DNA from: Streptomyces sp. NBC_00820
Lineage (GTDB): Bacteria; Actinomycetota; Actinomycetes; Streptomycetales; Streptomycetaceae
Length of the DNA stretch: 64,000 nt
Assembly (NCBI RefSeq): GCF_036347055.1
Contig: NZ_CP108882.1
Location: 4,228,501-4,292,500 of the forward strand
Reading direction: 5' to 3'
Shown: in pieces, positions 1 through 7,705 of the stretch
Layout: each line of letters starts with the position of its first letter
How positions within the stretch are numbered: position 1 is the stretch's first letter
Made by a program: the position numbers and the translations under genes
The notes under the pieces: generated by a model
The model's input: only the letters and a program-made list of their open reading frames with translations
The model's database searches: none
What the model was told of the DNA's origin: nothing

Positions 1-25
1 GCGGGCACTCATGACGGGAGGGCAC

Positions 26-214
26 ATGAAGGTCTCCGTGGACCGGAGTGCGTGTTACGGCTCGGCGGAATGCGCGTACCGGGTTCCATCGGTGTTCGTG
101 TTCGTCGACGGCTACGGCGAGGTGCTGCCCGGCCGGGAGGACACGGGTGACGATCCCGAGGTGCGGGAGGCTGCCGAGAAGTGCCCTTCGCAGGCCGTCC
201 TCATAGGCGAGTGA
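26..214 (+). CDS. Ferredoxin, 3Fe-4S type
   Basis: A 62-residue ferredoxin of the kind that passes electrons to cytochrome P450s. Cys10 and Cys16 (CYGSAEC) lie near the N-terminus and a Cys-Pro pair lies near the C-terminus; the central Cys of a 4Fe-4S motif is replaced, as in the 3Fe-4S subgroup. The ATG at 26 is preferred over an in-frame ATG at 11 because GGGAGG lies just before it, although spacing is short (3-4 nt). No P450 or reductase is visible; the partner may lie to the left of the window. Confidence 0.85.
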   Translation: MKVSVDRSACYGSAECAYRVPSVFVFVDGYGEVLPGREDTGDDPEVREAAEKCPSQAVLIGE

Positions 215-253
215 AACCGTCCGCTCCGCACCGGGTGTCCTGCCGTCCGGCGC

Positions 254-1027
254 TCAGCCGCCGTCGGCCGGGTGGCGCCAGCCGGACTCCGCGAGCGCGC
301 GGGCACGCGCTTCCGCCACCGCCATGCGGGCGTCGCGTTCGACCGGGTCGGTGTGCGAGGCCTGGCCGGTGACCTGGCCGTCCCACTTGCGGTAGAGCAG
401 CCCGACCTCCTGCGAGAACCATCCCCGGCTGACCGCGTTCAGTGCGAGGAGCAGCCCGGTGTCCTCGGAGGCCGGCAGCGCCATCCAGCCGCCGAGCGCC
501 GTCAGCAGGTCCCGCCGGACGAAGAGGGTCGCCGGGTGCACCGGGGCCCGGAAGCCGTCGCGCTTCCAGTGGTCCAGCACGGTCCCGCGCTCGAGGGGAC
601 CGTCGGCCGGGTCGCCGGGGAAGCCGGCCGTGGAGCCGTCGGGCAGCAGGTCCAGGACGCGGGAGGTGGCCCAGCCCACCGTGCGGTTTCCCTCCAGCAC
701 GGCCAGGTCGCGGGCGAGCGCGCCCGGTGCGAGCTGGTCGTCGGCGTCCAGGACCTTCACGTACGGGCCGTCGGCGTGGGCCAGGGCGATGGTCCGCGCG
801 ACCCCGGGTCCGCCCGGCCGTCCCTGGTGGAAGCTCACCCGCGTGTCGTCCGGGACGTACGGGCGGACCTCGTCGGTCGTCCCGTCCTCCTGGATCACCC
901 AGGTCCACTCCCAGCCCTCCGGGAGTTCCTGCGCGCACAGCGACCGGTACGCGTCCGGCAGGAAGCGGGCGGACGGGCCGTGGACAGCGGTGACAACGGT
1001 GATGCGCCGGGGCACGGCGGCACTCAC
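254..1027 (-). CDS. Family 2 glycosyltransferase
   Basis: A GT-A fold glycosyltransferase of about 257 aa that would move a sugar from a nucleotide donor. The N-terminus shows the ITVVTAVHG strand, followed by a QEDGTTDEV loop and a metal/nucleotide-binding LDADD motif near residue 95. No membrane segment, so probably cytosolic or peripheral. The GTG at 1027 overlaps the stop of the upstream UTRA gene (GTGA), so the two look translationally coupled; GTG 1030 and GTG 1015 are alternative starts. Substrate cannot be inferred. Confidence 0.8.
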   Translation of the reverse strand: MSAAVPRRITVVTAVHGPSARFLPDAYRSLCAQELPEGWEWTWVIQEDGTTDEVRPYVPDDTRVSFHQGRPGGPGVARTIALAHADGPYVKVLDADDQLAPGALARDLAVLEGNRTVGWATSRVLDLLPDGSTAGFPGDPADGPLERGTVLDHWKRDGFRAPVHPATLFVRRDLLTALGGWMALPASEDTGLLLALNAVSRGWFSQEVGLLYRKWDGQVTGQASHTDPVERDARMAVAEARARALAESGWRHPADGG

Positions 1028-1665
1028 CACCTTTCCAGTCGAGTGGTGAAGACCAGCTCCGTGCGGTCTGCGGGCAGCACGATGCGGGAGACCTCCACGA
1101 CACGGTCGCCGAGGTCGTAGGAGGTCTTGCGGAGCAGGATGACGGCGCTGCCCGGCGGCAGTCCCAGCTCGCGGGCCTCCTCCGGGGCCGGGGGGCGGGC
1201 GGTGAGGCGTTCCTCGACGCGGTCCACCTCGACGCCGACGGTGTGGAGCTGGTTCTGGGTGCCTCCGGGCCAGGGCTCGTTCGCCTCGTCCAGGAGGTCG
1301 GGGTTGGCCGCGGCCAGGGAGTACGGGAGATACGAGGTCACGAGGCCGAAGGGGGCCGGGTCGGCGGTGTGCCGGGTGCGGTAGCTGCGTTCGAGCAGGG
1401 CGGTGCCCTCGGGCACGCCGAAGGCGCTCGCCAGGTCCCCGGGCGCCCGGATCGTGCGGTACCGCGCCGAGAAGACCAGGTCGTCACCGGTCAGGCCGGT
1501 GTCGTGTTCGGTGACCCCGGTCGCGGCCCGGGTCGTTCGCGGCTGCCGTGCCCGGTCCTTCTCCCACTGGTGCCGTCCGTTGTCGCGCACGGCCACCGTG
1601 CGCGACCGCCGTACGAACGTGCCGCTGCGGACGTCGTCCGCGATCTCGTCGTGAGGCTTGGGCAC
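1024..1665 (-). CDS. GntR/UTRA-family regulator lacking the winged-helix core
   Basis: About 213 aa. From residue 45 to the end it is a good UTRA ligand-binding domain of the HutC/GntR group, ending in VFTTRLERW. The N-terminus reads EIADDVR and then directly SGTFVRR: the first resembles the start and the second the end of a GntR winged-helix domain, so the roughly 55-60 residues that normally lie between (including the recognition helix) are absent while the frame is kept. It may still sense a ligand but is unlikely to bind DNA alone. The start is GTG at 1665. It overlaps the glycosyltransferase downstream by 4 nt. Confidence 0.75.
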   Translation of the reverse strand: MPKPHDEIADDVRSGTFVRRSRTVAVRDNGRHQWEKDRARQPRTTRAATGVTEHDTGLTGDDLVFSARYRTIRAPGDLASAFGVPEGTALLERSYRTRHTADPAPFGLVTSYLPYSLAAANPDLLDEANEPWPGGTQNQLHTVGVEVDRVEERLTARPPAPEEARELGLPPGSAVILLRKTSYDLGDRVVEVSRIVLPADRTELVFTTRLERW

Positions 1666-1787
1666 CCGACCAGGCTACGACTGCTCGTCAGGACCCGTCG
1701 TGCGGGGCGAGGCGTCGGCGTGACGTGGGTGTGGGTGGGGGTGGGACGTCGGTAGGACATCGCTGGGCGTTGCTGGACGTCGCTGGG

Positions 1788-1854
1788 ACGTCGGTGGGGC
1801 ACCTGCGGGGAGCTGCTGAAACGTCGGTGGGGCACCTGCGGGGGAGCTGCTGAA
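1788..1854. repeat. Tandem duplication of a 33/34-bp unit
   Basis: Positions 1788-1820 and 1821-1854 are two adjacent copies beginning ACGTCGGTGGGGCACC, identical except for one extra G in the second. Shorter degenerate copies of the ACGTCGG part occur at 1741-1790. Intergenic, between the UTRA gene and the small secreted protein gene. Confidence 0.85.
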
Positions 1855-1870
1855 ACAGGAACCGCGCGTG

Positions 1871-1896
1871 ACCCCCGGCCGAGGGCAGCCGGGGGT
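1871..1896. terminator. Stem-loop terminator, 9-bp stem
   Basis: ACCCCCGGC and GCCGGGGGT form a perfect stem around an 8-nt loop, about 80 bp beyond the stop of the minus-strand secreted-protein gene ending at 1975. No clear T-tract, which is common in Streptomyces. Confidence 0.6.
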
Positions 1897-1974
1897 CCTT
1901 CCGTGTCGACATACGCGTACGCAAGTCGCCTTTGGTGTCGAAACGTCCGCGGTTCTTGTGTGCTGTGGCCCGGG

Positions 1975-2361
1975 TCAGCAGGCGAGCGGTGCGGTCCGCT
2001 GGTCGGTGAGGGCGTCCGCCTCGGTGTCCGTCTGGGCGAGGGGGTCGGTCTCCGCGTCGGCGAGGGGGAGGTGCCTGCAGCGGGGGGACTTCCCGTGGGC
2101 CTCGGCCCGGATCCGTTGCTTCATCGTGGGGGGCAGCGCCTTGGCGTGGGACCAGGTCCAGTGGCGCATCGCTGGGATCGTCGGTGCCGTTCGGAGCTCG
2201 GTGCCGCTGTCGCTGTCGCTCTGCGGCGTCTCGGTGCGCGGGCTCTCGGTCTGGGCCGAGGCCGTCGTGGCGGCGGTGGTGACGAGTCCGAGCGCCGTGC
2301 ACAGCGCGAGGAAGGCGGTGACGATGGCGGTCCACAGCGTCATGACCTTGTTCTGGGTCAT
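1975..2361 (-). CDS. Small secreted protein, DUF6344-like
   Basis: A 128-aa protein with an N-terminal hydrophobic segment (about residues 8-30, VMTLWTAIVTAFLALCTALG) followed by a TTASAQ cleavage-like site, so probably exported or anchored. The mature part is polar with a conserved-looking LPPTMKQRIRAEAHG block and a single CRHLPLAD motif. It resembles a Streptomyces family I recall as DUF6344; no function is known to me. ATG at 2361 has GAGGGG just upstream. Confidence 0.65.
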   Translation of the reverse strand: MTQNKVMTLWTAIVTAFLALCTALGLVTTAATTASAQTESPRTETPQSDSDSGTELRTAPTIPAMRHWTWSHAKALPPTMKQRIRAEAHGKSPRCRHLPLADAETDPLAQTDTEADALTDQRTAPLAC

Positions 2362-2709
2362 GGCCCCTCACTTTCGGGTTGGGCGATTTGCGTACTTTCC
2401 TCATGATGTGTATGCGGGACGCGAAGTGGTGGACCGACGCCCGTGGCGCGTCGATGTTCAGATGAACACCACCCGTATGGGCGCAAGAGGGCAGAAAAGC
2501 CCACGAATCATGGCGAGAGCAAGCAGAAGGGGAGCAAAGTAACCGTCCGTGGAGGTGTGATCACCCTCCGATCGGAACGGCGCCGACCTGGCCTATTGCG
2601 CTGACGGCGGCGGGAGTTGGGCCCCGACGCAGGTCGCCGACCGATATCGGGCGGTGTGTATAGTCGGGCGCCAGAGGTCCCCTACGTCAACGAAAGACGA
2701 GGTCGCGCG
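2362..2709. promoter_or_regulatory. Divergent intergenic region
   Basis: 348 bp between the minus-strand secreted protein and the plus-strand DLW-39 gene. A candidate -10 (TATAGT, 2659-2664) sits 46 bp before the DLW-39 start; no convincing -35 is seen. A ribosome-binding ACGAGG is at 2697-2702. No tRNA or further ORF was recognised. Confidence 0.4.
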
Positions 2710-2838
2710 GTGAAGAAGCTGCTCCTGGTCGCACTGGCCGCCGTCGGCGGTCTCCTCGTGTACCGCCAGATCCAGGCGGATCGCGCCGAGCAGGACCTGT
2801 GGACGGAGGCCACTGACTCCGTGTCCACGGGTTCCTGA
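2710..2838 (+). CDS. DLW-39 family small membrane protein
   Basis: A 42-residue protein starting VKKLLLVALAAVGGLLVYRQ, one hydrophobic helix followed by an acidic tail containing the DLW tripeptide (AEQDLWTEATD) that names the family. Function unknown. The GTG start at 2710 is chosen because ACGAGG lies 7 nt upstream and the hydrophobic start fits family members; the frame stays open further upstream but without signal. A strong terminator follows 23 bp after the stop. Confidence 0.85.
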   Translation: MKKLLLVALAAVGGLLVYRQIQADRAEQDLWTEATDSVSTGS

Positions 2839-2861
2839 GTGCCGACACCAGAATCTGATCG

Positions 2862-2893
2862 AACCCCGGTCGCCTGAGCGGCCGGGGTTTTGT
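2862..2893 (+). terminator. Rho-independent terminator after DLW-39 gene
   Basis: AACCCCGG (2862-2869) pairs with CCGGGGTT (2882-2889), followed by a short T-rich run (TTTTGTCTTG). Confidence 0.8.
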
Positions 2894-3002
2894 CTTGCCC
2901 TTCCGCGCTGCCCGTACGGGTGCGCGGGGCCGGTCCGGCGGCTCGTGTTGCCGGAGCCCGGCGGGTGATGTAGCCGTCCCGGTGTGCTGCGGGGGTGTCG
3001 TG

Positions 3003-3056
3003 CCCGGACAGCCCGGACAGCCCGGACAGCCCGGACAGCCCGGACAGCCCGGACAG
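3003..3056. repeat. 9-bp tandem repeat, six perfect copies
   Basis: CCCGGACAG is repeated exactly six times without interruption. It lies in the gap between the DLW-39 gene and the membrane-protein gene. The downstream frame stays open through it and would read as Ser-Pro-Asp repeats, but translation there is doubtful. Confidence 0.95.
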
Positions 3057-3117
3057 GTTCGGGTGTTTCGGACGGGCGTATGCGATGCGCGGATGCCGCA
3101 GGGGGCCCCGGGGGAGG

Positions 3118-4653
3118 ATGGGCCACGGCCGGGTGCGGAGCTACTGGGGGTGGCGGGTGCGGGACCGGATGCGGGTGTGGGCACGGGTGCGGGTGTGGTC
3201 GCCGGCGCGGGTGCCGGGGCGTACGGCGTGGCGGAGCCGGTGGCGACGCCGGGGTGAGCGACGGGGGTACCGCGGCGCCGGTGCCCGTGCCGTCGCACGT
3301 GTCGTGCTCGCCGGGATCGTGCTGTGGGTGGTCGCCGTCGCGCCCGGGGGACCGGGGACCGGGGCTGCCGCCGTCGCCGCCGAGCGAGGACAGGGGGCGT
3401 ACGCCTTCACGCCCGGGGCCGCGTTCGTCGAGGGCGCGGCGCAGACCGCCGACGCGCGGCAGCTGAAGGCCGGACGCACCTACCGCAGCTACCTGCCCGA
3501 AGACGGCAAGCTCTACTACCGCCTGGAACTCACCGCCGCGACGACGGCGTACGTCCCCGTCACCGCCGTACCCCCGGCGGGCTCCACCGTCTCCGCCACC
3601 GACGGCATCCGCGTCTCGCTCCAGGACGCGAACGGCGGCTCCTGTTCCTACTCCTCCGCCTCCTTCGGCGCCGGACTGAGCCCCCGGCCGGTCACGGCCC
3701 TCGGCCAGCGCGACACCGGAAGGACGCTGTGCCAGGGGGCGGGGACGTACTACCTGTTCGTCGAGCGCCTGGACGCCGAGGGCTCCGGCTCCACCGCGAA
3801 CGCCCCGGCGCGCCGCTGGGACCTGGAGATCGCGCCCGCCACGGAACCCCGGCCGGCCGCGGCCGGCTCCACCACCGCACCCCGAGCCTGGGACTCCGCC
3901 TCGCCCGCACCGCTCGGCGGCGAGCCGCGCGACCAGGCCGGCGGCGCCGGGTTCACCGGGGCCCGTCCGCTGGGCCAAGGGGTCTGGCGCACCCGCCTGG
4001 CGCCCGGCCGGACCCTCTTCTACAAGGTGCCGCTCGACTGGGGCCGGCAGCTCCACGCCACCGCCGAGCTGGGCAGCACCCCCGACCACCAGGGCTATGT
4101 CGGTGGCGCCCTGAACCTCTCCCTCTACAACCCCGCCCGCGGCTACGTCGACGACGTCTCCCTCGGCTACACCGGCACCCAGAAGGCCGCCGCCCTCTCC
4201 CCACTGCCCCCGGTGGAGTACGCCAACCGGTACGCCGTCATCGGCAGGGAGAACTCCGTCCGCTTCGCCGGCGACTACTACCTGGTCGTGCACCTCAGCG
4301 AGCGGATGGCCGCCGGCTTCGGACAAGGGCCCTTCGACGTGACGCTCCGGGTGCGTGTCGACGGGCGGGCGCACGGCGGGCCCGAGTACGACGGGCGCTC
4401 CGTGCCGGGTGACCTCTTCACGCTCAGCCCGGCGGACGGGTGGGCGGCGGCCGGCGGTGGTGGCGGGAGTGCCGGCACCGGAACCGAGAGCGTCGGGAGC
4501 GGCGGCACCGCGATGACGGCCCTCGCGGCCGGCGGGATCGGCACCGGTACCGCCTTGCTGCTGGTGCTGGGCGGGTGGACGGTCGCCGCGCGGCGGAACG
4601 AGCGGACGCGGCGCGGTCAGACGCGGGCGAGTGCCCAGAAGCCGACGGCGTAG
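3118..4653 (+). CDS. Secreted, C-terminally anchored protein of unknown function
   Basis: About 510 aa. After a very Arg-rich N-terminus comes an export segment (ARVVLAGIVLWVVAVAP), then a large Gly/Thr-rich extracellular region (motifs YRSYLPEDGKLYYRLEL, TLFYKVPLDWGRQ) that looks like repeated beta-sandwich modules, and a C-terminal hydrophobic helix near residue 480 with a basic tail (ARRNERTRRGQ). Start uncertain: the frame is open from 2995 through the 9-bp repeats, no well-placed ribosome-binding site is visible, and a true start near the export segment (3169 or later) is possible. It converges on and overlaps the kinase gene by 37 bp. In Streptomyces such a protein commonly accompanies this kinase; I do not recognise a function. 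Confidence 0.7.
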   Translation: MGHGRVRSYWGWRVRDRMRVWARVRVWSPARVPGRTAWRSRWRRRGERRGYRGAGARAVARVVLAGIVLWVVAVAPGGPGTGAAAVAAERGQGAYAFTPGAAFVEGAAQTADARQLKAGRTYRSYLPEDGKLYYRLELTAATTAYVPVTAVPPAGSTVSATDGIRVSLQDANGGSCSYSSASFGAGLSPRPVTALGQRDTGRTLCQGAGTYYLFVERLDAEGSGSTANAPARRWDLEIAPATEPRPAAAGSTTAPRAWDSASPAPLGGEPRDQAGGAGFTGARPLGQGVWRTRLAPGRTLFYKVPLDWGRQLHATAELGSTPDHQGYVGGALNLSLYNPARGYVDDVSLGYTGTQKAAALSPLPPVEYANRYAVIGRENSVRFAGDYYLVVHLSERMAAGFGQGPFDVTLRVRVDGRAHGGPEYDGRSVPGDLFTLSPADGWAAAGGGGGSAGTGTESVGSGGTAMTALAAGGIGTGTALLLVLGGWTVAARRNERTRRGQTRASAQKPTA

Positions 4654-6365
4654 CAGGCGAGCGCCAGGAGGAGGACCGGGATCGCCACCCTGGCCGGGGG
4701 GCCGGGGTGGCGGCGCGCTCGGCGGTGGGGTGTGGCGGAGCGCGCGGCGGAGGGGGTGGCCGAGGGTGCCTGGGGCGGGACCGGACTCGGAACCGGACTC
4801 AGGACCGGGGTGGCGATCAGGGGTGTGATCGGGGTCGTGACCGGGGTCGGAGTCGGGGTCGGGTCGGCGGGCGGCTGTGCCTGGGGGTCCCGGGCGGTGT
4901 ACTCGGCGGTCGAGGGGCCGGAGGGGGAGTACGACGACAGGGGCTGCGCGGAGGGAAGCGGGGCCGGCACCCAGGGGGCGTGCGGAGAGGGGGAAGGCGT
5001 GTGGTCGGTCCCGGACGTCCCGTGGTGCGGGGGGAGCGGTTGCCGGTACGGCTCCGGCGAGGGCTGCGGTTGCGCCCGCGGAGGCGGCGGTGCGGGTGTG
5101 GGTGGGGCCGTGGGCGTGGGCTCGGTGTGGGAGGCCGCGTGCTGGGCGGGCCGGTCCGGACGGGGACTCGGCGTCGGCTGCGGGGGCGGGAGATGGAAGC
5201 TCCCTGTGTCCGACATCGAGGGGGTCGAAGCAGTCACGGGCTTCGCGTGGGCCGAGGGAGCCGTGTGGGCCGAGGGAGTTGAGGGGAGGGGCGTCGGCGC
5301 GGGGGTGGAGCGGTCCGTCCAGCTGTCGTCCGAGCGGGGATCGGGCGGTGCGGCGGCGGCCCGATCGGGCCTCTCGGGGGCCGGACTCGTGGTGCTTTCC
5401 GTGGCCTCGCCGCCCTCGCCGCCCTCGCCGCTCGTGCCACCCGCGTCCGCTTCGGACCGTCGTCTGCGTACGTTCGGGGACGGTACGAGTGGTCCGTCGG
5501 TACCGAACCCCTTGGGCAGTGGCCCGAGTTGGTCGAAGATCTCGATCGGTTCGTCGTCGAGGCCCGGTTCCTGGAGGAGTTCGGTGGCGGAGGCCAGTGC
5601 CTTGCGGGCTCCCGTGGCGGTGCGGAAACGGGCCCCGGGGTCGGGCTGGAGCAGGGTGGCGACGACCTGCCAGAGGGGATCGGGGACACCCTTGGGCGGA
5701 CCGGGCGTCCCGTGTTCCATGAAGTACCGCACGATCGCCTTGGCGTCCGGCTTGGCCCCTTCGAGCAGGTAGAGGGCGACCAGGCCCACGGCGAACAGGT
5801 CGGCCGGGTAGTCCGGGTCGGCGCCCAGCATCTGCTCGGGCGCGAGATAACCGGGCGTGCCCACGACGAGGTTGGTCTCCGTCAGCCGGGGTTCGCCGAA
5901 CCGCATGGCGATGCCGAAGTCGGACAGCCTGAGCCGTGGTCGGCCGGTGCCGGTGGCCTCGAGGAGGATGTTGGCGGGCTTGATGTCGCGGTGCACGACG
6001 CCCTCCGCGTGGACCGCGGAGAGACCGGAGAGGAGCTGGTCGATCAGGGTGCACACGAAGGCCGGCGGCAGTGGACCGTAGTCGTTGACGAGGTGGACGA
6101 GCGAGCCGCCCGCCACCAGGTCCATGGTGAACAGCACTTGGTCGTCGTCGGCGGCCCAGCTGGCCGGCGCGAGCACATGCGGGTGATCGATGCGCAGGGC
6201 CTGTTCGCGGACGAAGCGCAGGAGCGCGTGGGCGTCGCGCTGCTGGAGCACCTTGGCGGCCACGTACCGCCGTCGGCGGTGGTCCCAGGCACGCCAGACG
6301 GCGCCCACACCGCCCCGTCCGATCGGGTCGGCCAGTTCGTACCGGCCGGCGAAGACCTCACCCAT
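4617..6365 (-). CDS. Membrane-anchored Ser/Thr protein kinase, proline-rich
   Basis: A 582-aa Hanks-type kinase. The catalytic domain (about 1-270) has the glycine loop GRGGVGAVW, Lys38 in VAAK, HRDIKPAN, DFG and APEQ, so it should be active. A long Pro/Ser/Thr linker (about 300-550) leads to a C-terminal helix (VAIPVLLLALACYAVGFWAL) with almost nothing beyond it, so there is no extracellular sensor domain; signal input must come from the linker or a partner such as the convergent secreted protein. Start ATG 6365. Confidence 0.92.
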   Translation of the reverse strand: MGEVFAGRYELADPIGRGGVGAVWRAWDHRRRRYVAAKVLQQRDAHALLRFVREQALRIDHPHVLAPASWAADDDQVLFTMDLVAGGSLVHLVNDYGPLPPAFVCTLIDQLLSGLSAVHAEGVVHRDIKPANILLEATGTGRPRLRLSDFGIAMRFGEPRLTETNLVVGTPGYLAPEQMLGADPDYPADLFAVGLVALYLLEGAKPDAKAIVRYFMEHGTPGPPKGVPDPLWQVVATLLQPDPGARFRTATGARKALASATELLQEPGLDDEPIEIFDQLGPLPKGFGTDGPLVPSPNVRRRRSEADAGGTSGEGGEGGEATESTTSPAPERPDRAAAAPPDPRSDDSWTDRSTPAPTPLPSTPSAHTAPSAHAKPVTASTPSMSDTGSFHLPPPQPTPSPRPDRPAQHAASHTEPTPTAPPTPAPPPPRAQPQPSPEPYRQPLPPHHGTSGTDHTPSPSPHAPWVPAPLPSAQPLSSYSPSGPSTAEYTARDPQAQPPADPTPTPTPVTTPITPLIATPVLSPVPSPVPPQAPSATPSAARSATPHRRARRHPGPPARVAIPVLLLALACYAVGFWALARV

Positions 6366-6560
6366 GACAGTCCGCCGCTCCTCCCCCTAGCCCGACGACT
6401 CCCCCACTGCCCTACTGCCCTACTGCCCTGCCTGGTTCTGCCGACCCCCCGGTCCTGCTCCCCCAGGTCCCACTTCCGGGTCCTGCGTCCCCGGGTCCTG
6501 CTTCCCCTCGATGAGCGATACACCCCGCGTCCCCCGCGCACCCACCCGTGCCTCTGCCTC

Positions 6561-6595
6561 GGCCCGGTTCCCGGACCCCCTCCGGGAACCGGGCC
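6561..6595 (-). terminator. 15-bp perfect stem terminator after XRE gene
   Basis: GGCCCGGTTCCCGGA (6561-6575) and its exact complement (6581-6595) flank a 5-nt loop, immediately after the stop of the minus-strand XRE gene ending at 6601. Confidence 0.8.
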
Positions 6596-6600
6596 GTGGG

Positions 6601-7152
6601 TCAGCTCTGGTGGGACTGGTAGTGCGCGACAGCGTCGGAGGTGCGGCCGGCGCCGTAGACCCGGAGGAACTCTGCCAGTTCGGGGTGGCTCGGGGCGAGG
6701 GTGTCGGCCGCATCGATGATGTCGCCGGCGGCGGCCACGGAGCGCAGCAGCGACTGGATCTCACGGACCACCCGCTTGACCGTGGGCGCGCCCGAACTGT
6801 TCGTCGTGTGCGTGGTGTTGTTGCTCAGCACGGAGCCCCCCTGCGACTTCTTGATCTCGTCCATCCGCTCGGTCGCCTCGGCCGCGCTGACGCTGCCGTC
6901 CGCGACCTGCGCCGCCAGGTCCTGCAGCAGCTGCACCCGCTGGACCACCGCGGGATTGCCGATCTTGGCACGCTGGCCGCTCATCAGCTGCGACAGCATC
7001 GGAGCGGACAGTCCCAGCGCCGCAGCCAGCCGGGCCTGGTTGAGCCCAAGATCGTCGATCAGCTTACGGAAGAGCGCCCCCAGCGGCTCTCCGTACCAGT
7101 TCCGCTGCAGCTCCCGCGCTCTCGCGGTGGCTTCCTGCTGTGCGGCGTCCAT
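6601..7152 (-). CDS. XRE-family helix-turn-helix regulator
   Basis: A 183-aa DNA-binding protein. The HTH spans about residues 35-65 (LNQARLAAALGLSAPMLSQLMSG). The C-terminal half is helical (VKRVVREIQSLLRSV...) and probably mediates dimerisation. An in-frame start at 7233 exists, but ATG 7152 has GGGGAG 5-6 nt upstream and gives the length I recall for the Streptomyces orthologue. Target genes unknown. Confidence 0.85.
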   Translation of the reverse strand: MDAAQQEATARARELQRNWYGEPLGALFRKLIDDLGLNQARLAAALGLSAPMLSQLMSGQRAKIGNPAVVQRVQLLQDLAAQVADGSVSAAEATERMDEIKKSQGGSVLSNNTTHTTNSSGAPTVKRVVREIQSLLRSVAAAGDIIDAADTLAPSHPELAEFLRVYGAGRTSDAVAHYQSHQS

Positions 7153-7335
7153 TGCGTCTCCCCATCGCTTCCCCAGAAAAACCCGCGGTTCGCTGTAGCG
7201 AACCACGTCGAGCATCTTACGGAGCGTGGTCATCCGGGGGGACCCCCAATCTTTTTGCGGGATACGGGGGGTGACCCGGTACTCTGGTCTGCGGCGCCCG
7301 CCGGGATGTGTTCCTCCGGCCGGACGCTCCTTTCC

Positions 7336-7408
7336 GGGGCCTTAGCTCAGTTGGTAGAGCGCCGTCTTTGCATGGCGGATGTCAGGGGTTCGACTCCCCT
7401 AGGCTCCA
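7336..7408 (+). tRNA. tRNA-Ala (anticodon UGC)
   Basis: 73 nt cloverleaf. Acceptor GGGGCCT pairs with AGGCTCC (one G-U); D arm AGCTCAGTTGGTAGAGC; anticodon stem CCGTC/GGCGG with loop TTTGCAT giving TGC; T arm AGGGGTTCGACTCCCCT. CCA is not encoded. A possible promoter is TTGCGG (7255-7260) and TACTCT (7280-7285). Confidence 0.97.
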
Positions 7409-7415
7409 CTTGATG

Positions 7416-7459
7416 AAATCCCCTCTGACCTGCGAAAACGCGGGCCAGAGGGGATTTTT
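7416..7459 (+). terminator. Terminator of tRNA-Ala
   Basis: AAATCCCCTCTG (7416-7427) pairs exactly with CAGAGGGGATTT (7446-7457) and runs into TTTTT. Confidence 0.9.
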
Positions 7460-7506
7460 GTCGTTCAGGGTGCGCGGGTGCTCCCCGCGGTACGTGCCCG
7501 GCGCTA

Positions 7507-7668
7507 GGGGGTGTCGTTTGGATCAGCTCGGGTCCGCGACGCCCGGCACGGCACCTCGCCGCGTTGTCGGATCAGCCGAGTACGTCCAGTACGCGGCAGA
7601 TCCTCCGCCTTGCGAGGCACCGCACCGGACGCCGCGGCCTGATCCGACCTGATCCGAACGACACCCCC
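7507..7668. mobile_element. 162-bp MITE-like element with terminal inverted repeats
   Basis: Ends GGGGGTGTCGTTTGGATCAG (7507-7526) and the complement of 7649-7668 match at 19 of 20 positions. A TA lies on each side (7505-7506 and 7669-7670; extended CTAG at both). No ORF of note inside. Size, inverted ends and TA flanks fit a non-autonomous element; the end sequence resembles those of some Streptomyces IS5-type elements, but the parent is not in this window. The right TA is shared with the IS630 element. Confidence 0.7.
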
Positions 7669-7670
7669 TA

Positions 7671-7691
7671 GTGCTGCCCCGCAGAAGTTCG
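7671..7691 (+). repeat. Left terminal inverted repeat of IS630 element
   Basis: Starts GTGCTGCCCCGCAGAAG; complementary to 10197-10217 with a single C/T difference. It lies 15 bp beyond the transposase stop. Confidence 0.85.
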
Positions 7692-7705
7692 TAGAGGGGT
7701 GCCGA

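Noticed and set aside
11..25. Upstream ATG of the ferredoxin gene
   Set aside because: No ribosome-binding site before it; the ATG at 26 follows GGGAGG.
3003..3056. CRISPR-like array
   Set aside because: Units are contiguous 9-bp repeats with no spacers; simple tandem repeat.
2593..6054. 1153-codon minus-strand open frame
   Set aside because: It runs antisense across the secreted-protein gene and out of frame through the kinase; composition is Arg/Pro-rich frame noise typical of high-GC DNA.
7336..7408. tRNA-Ala as attachment site of an integrated element
   Set aside because: No integrase and no repeat of the tRNA 3' end was seen downstream; the nearby mobile DNA is bounded by TA-flanked inverted repeats instead.
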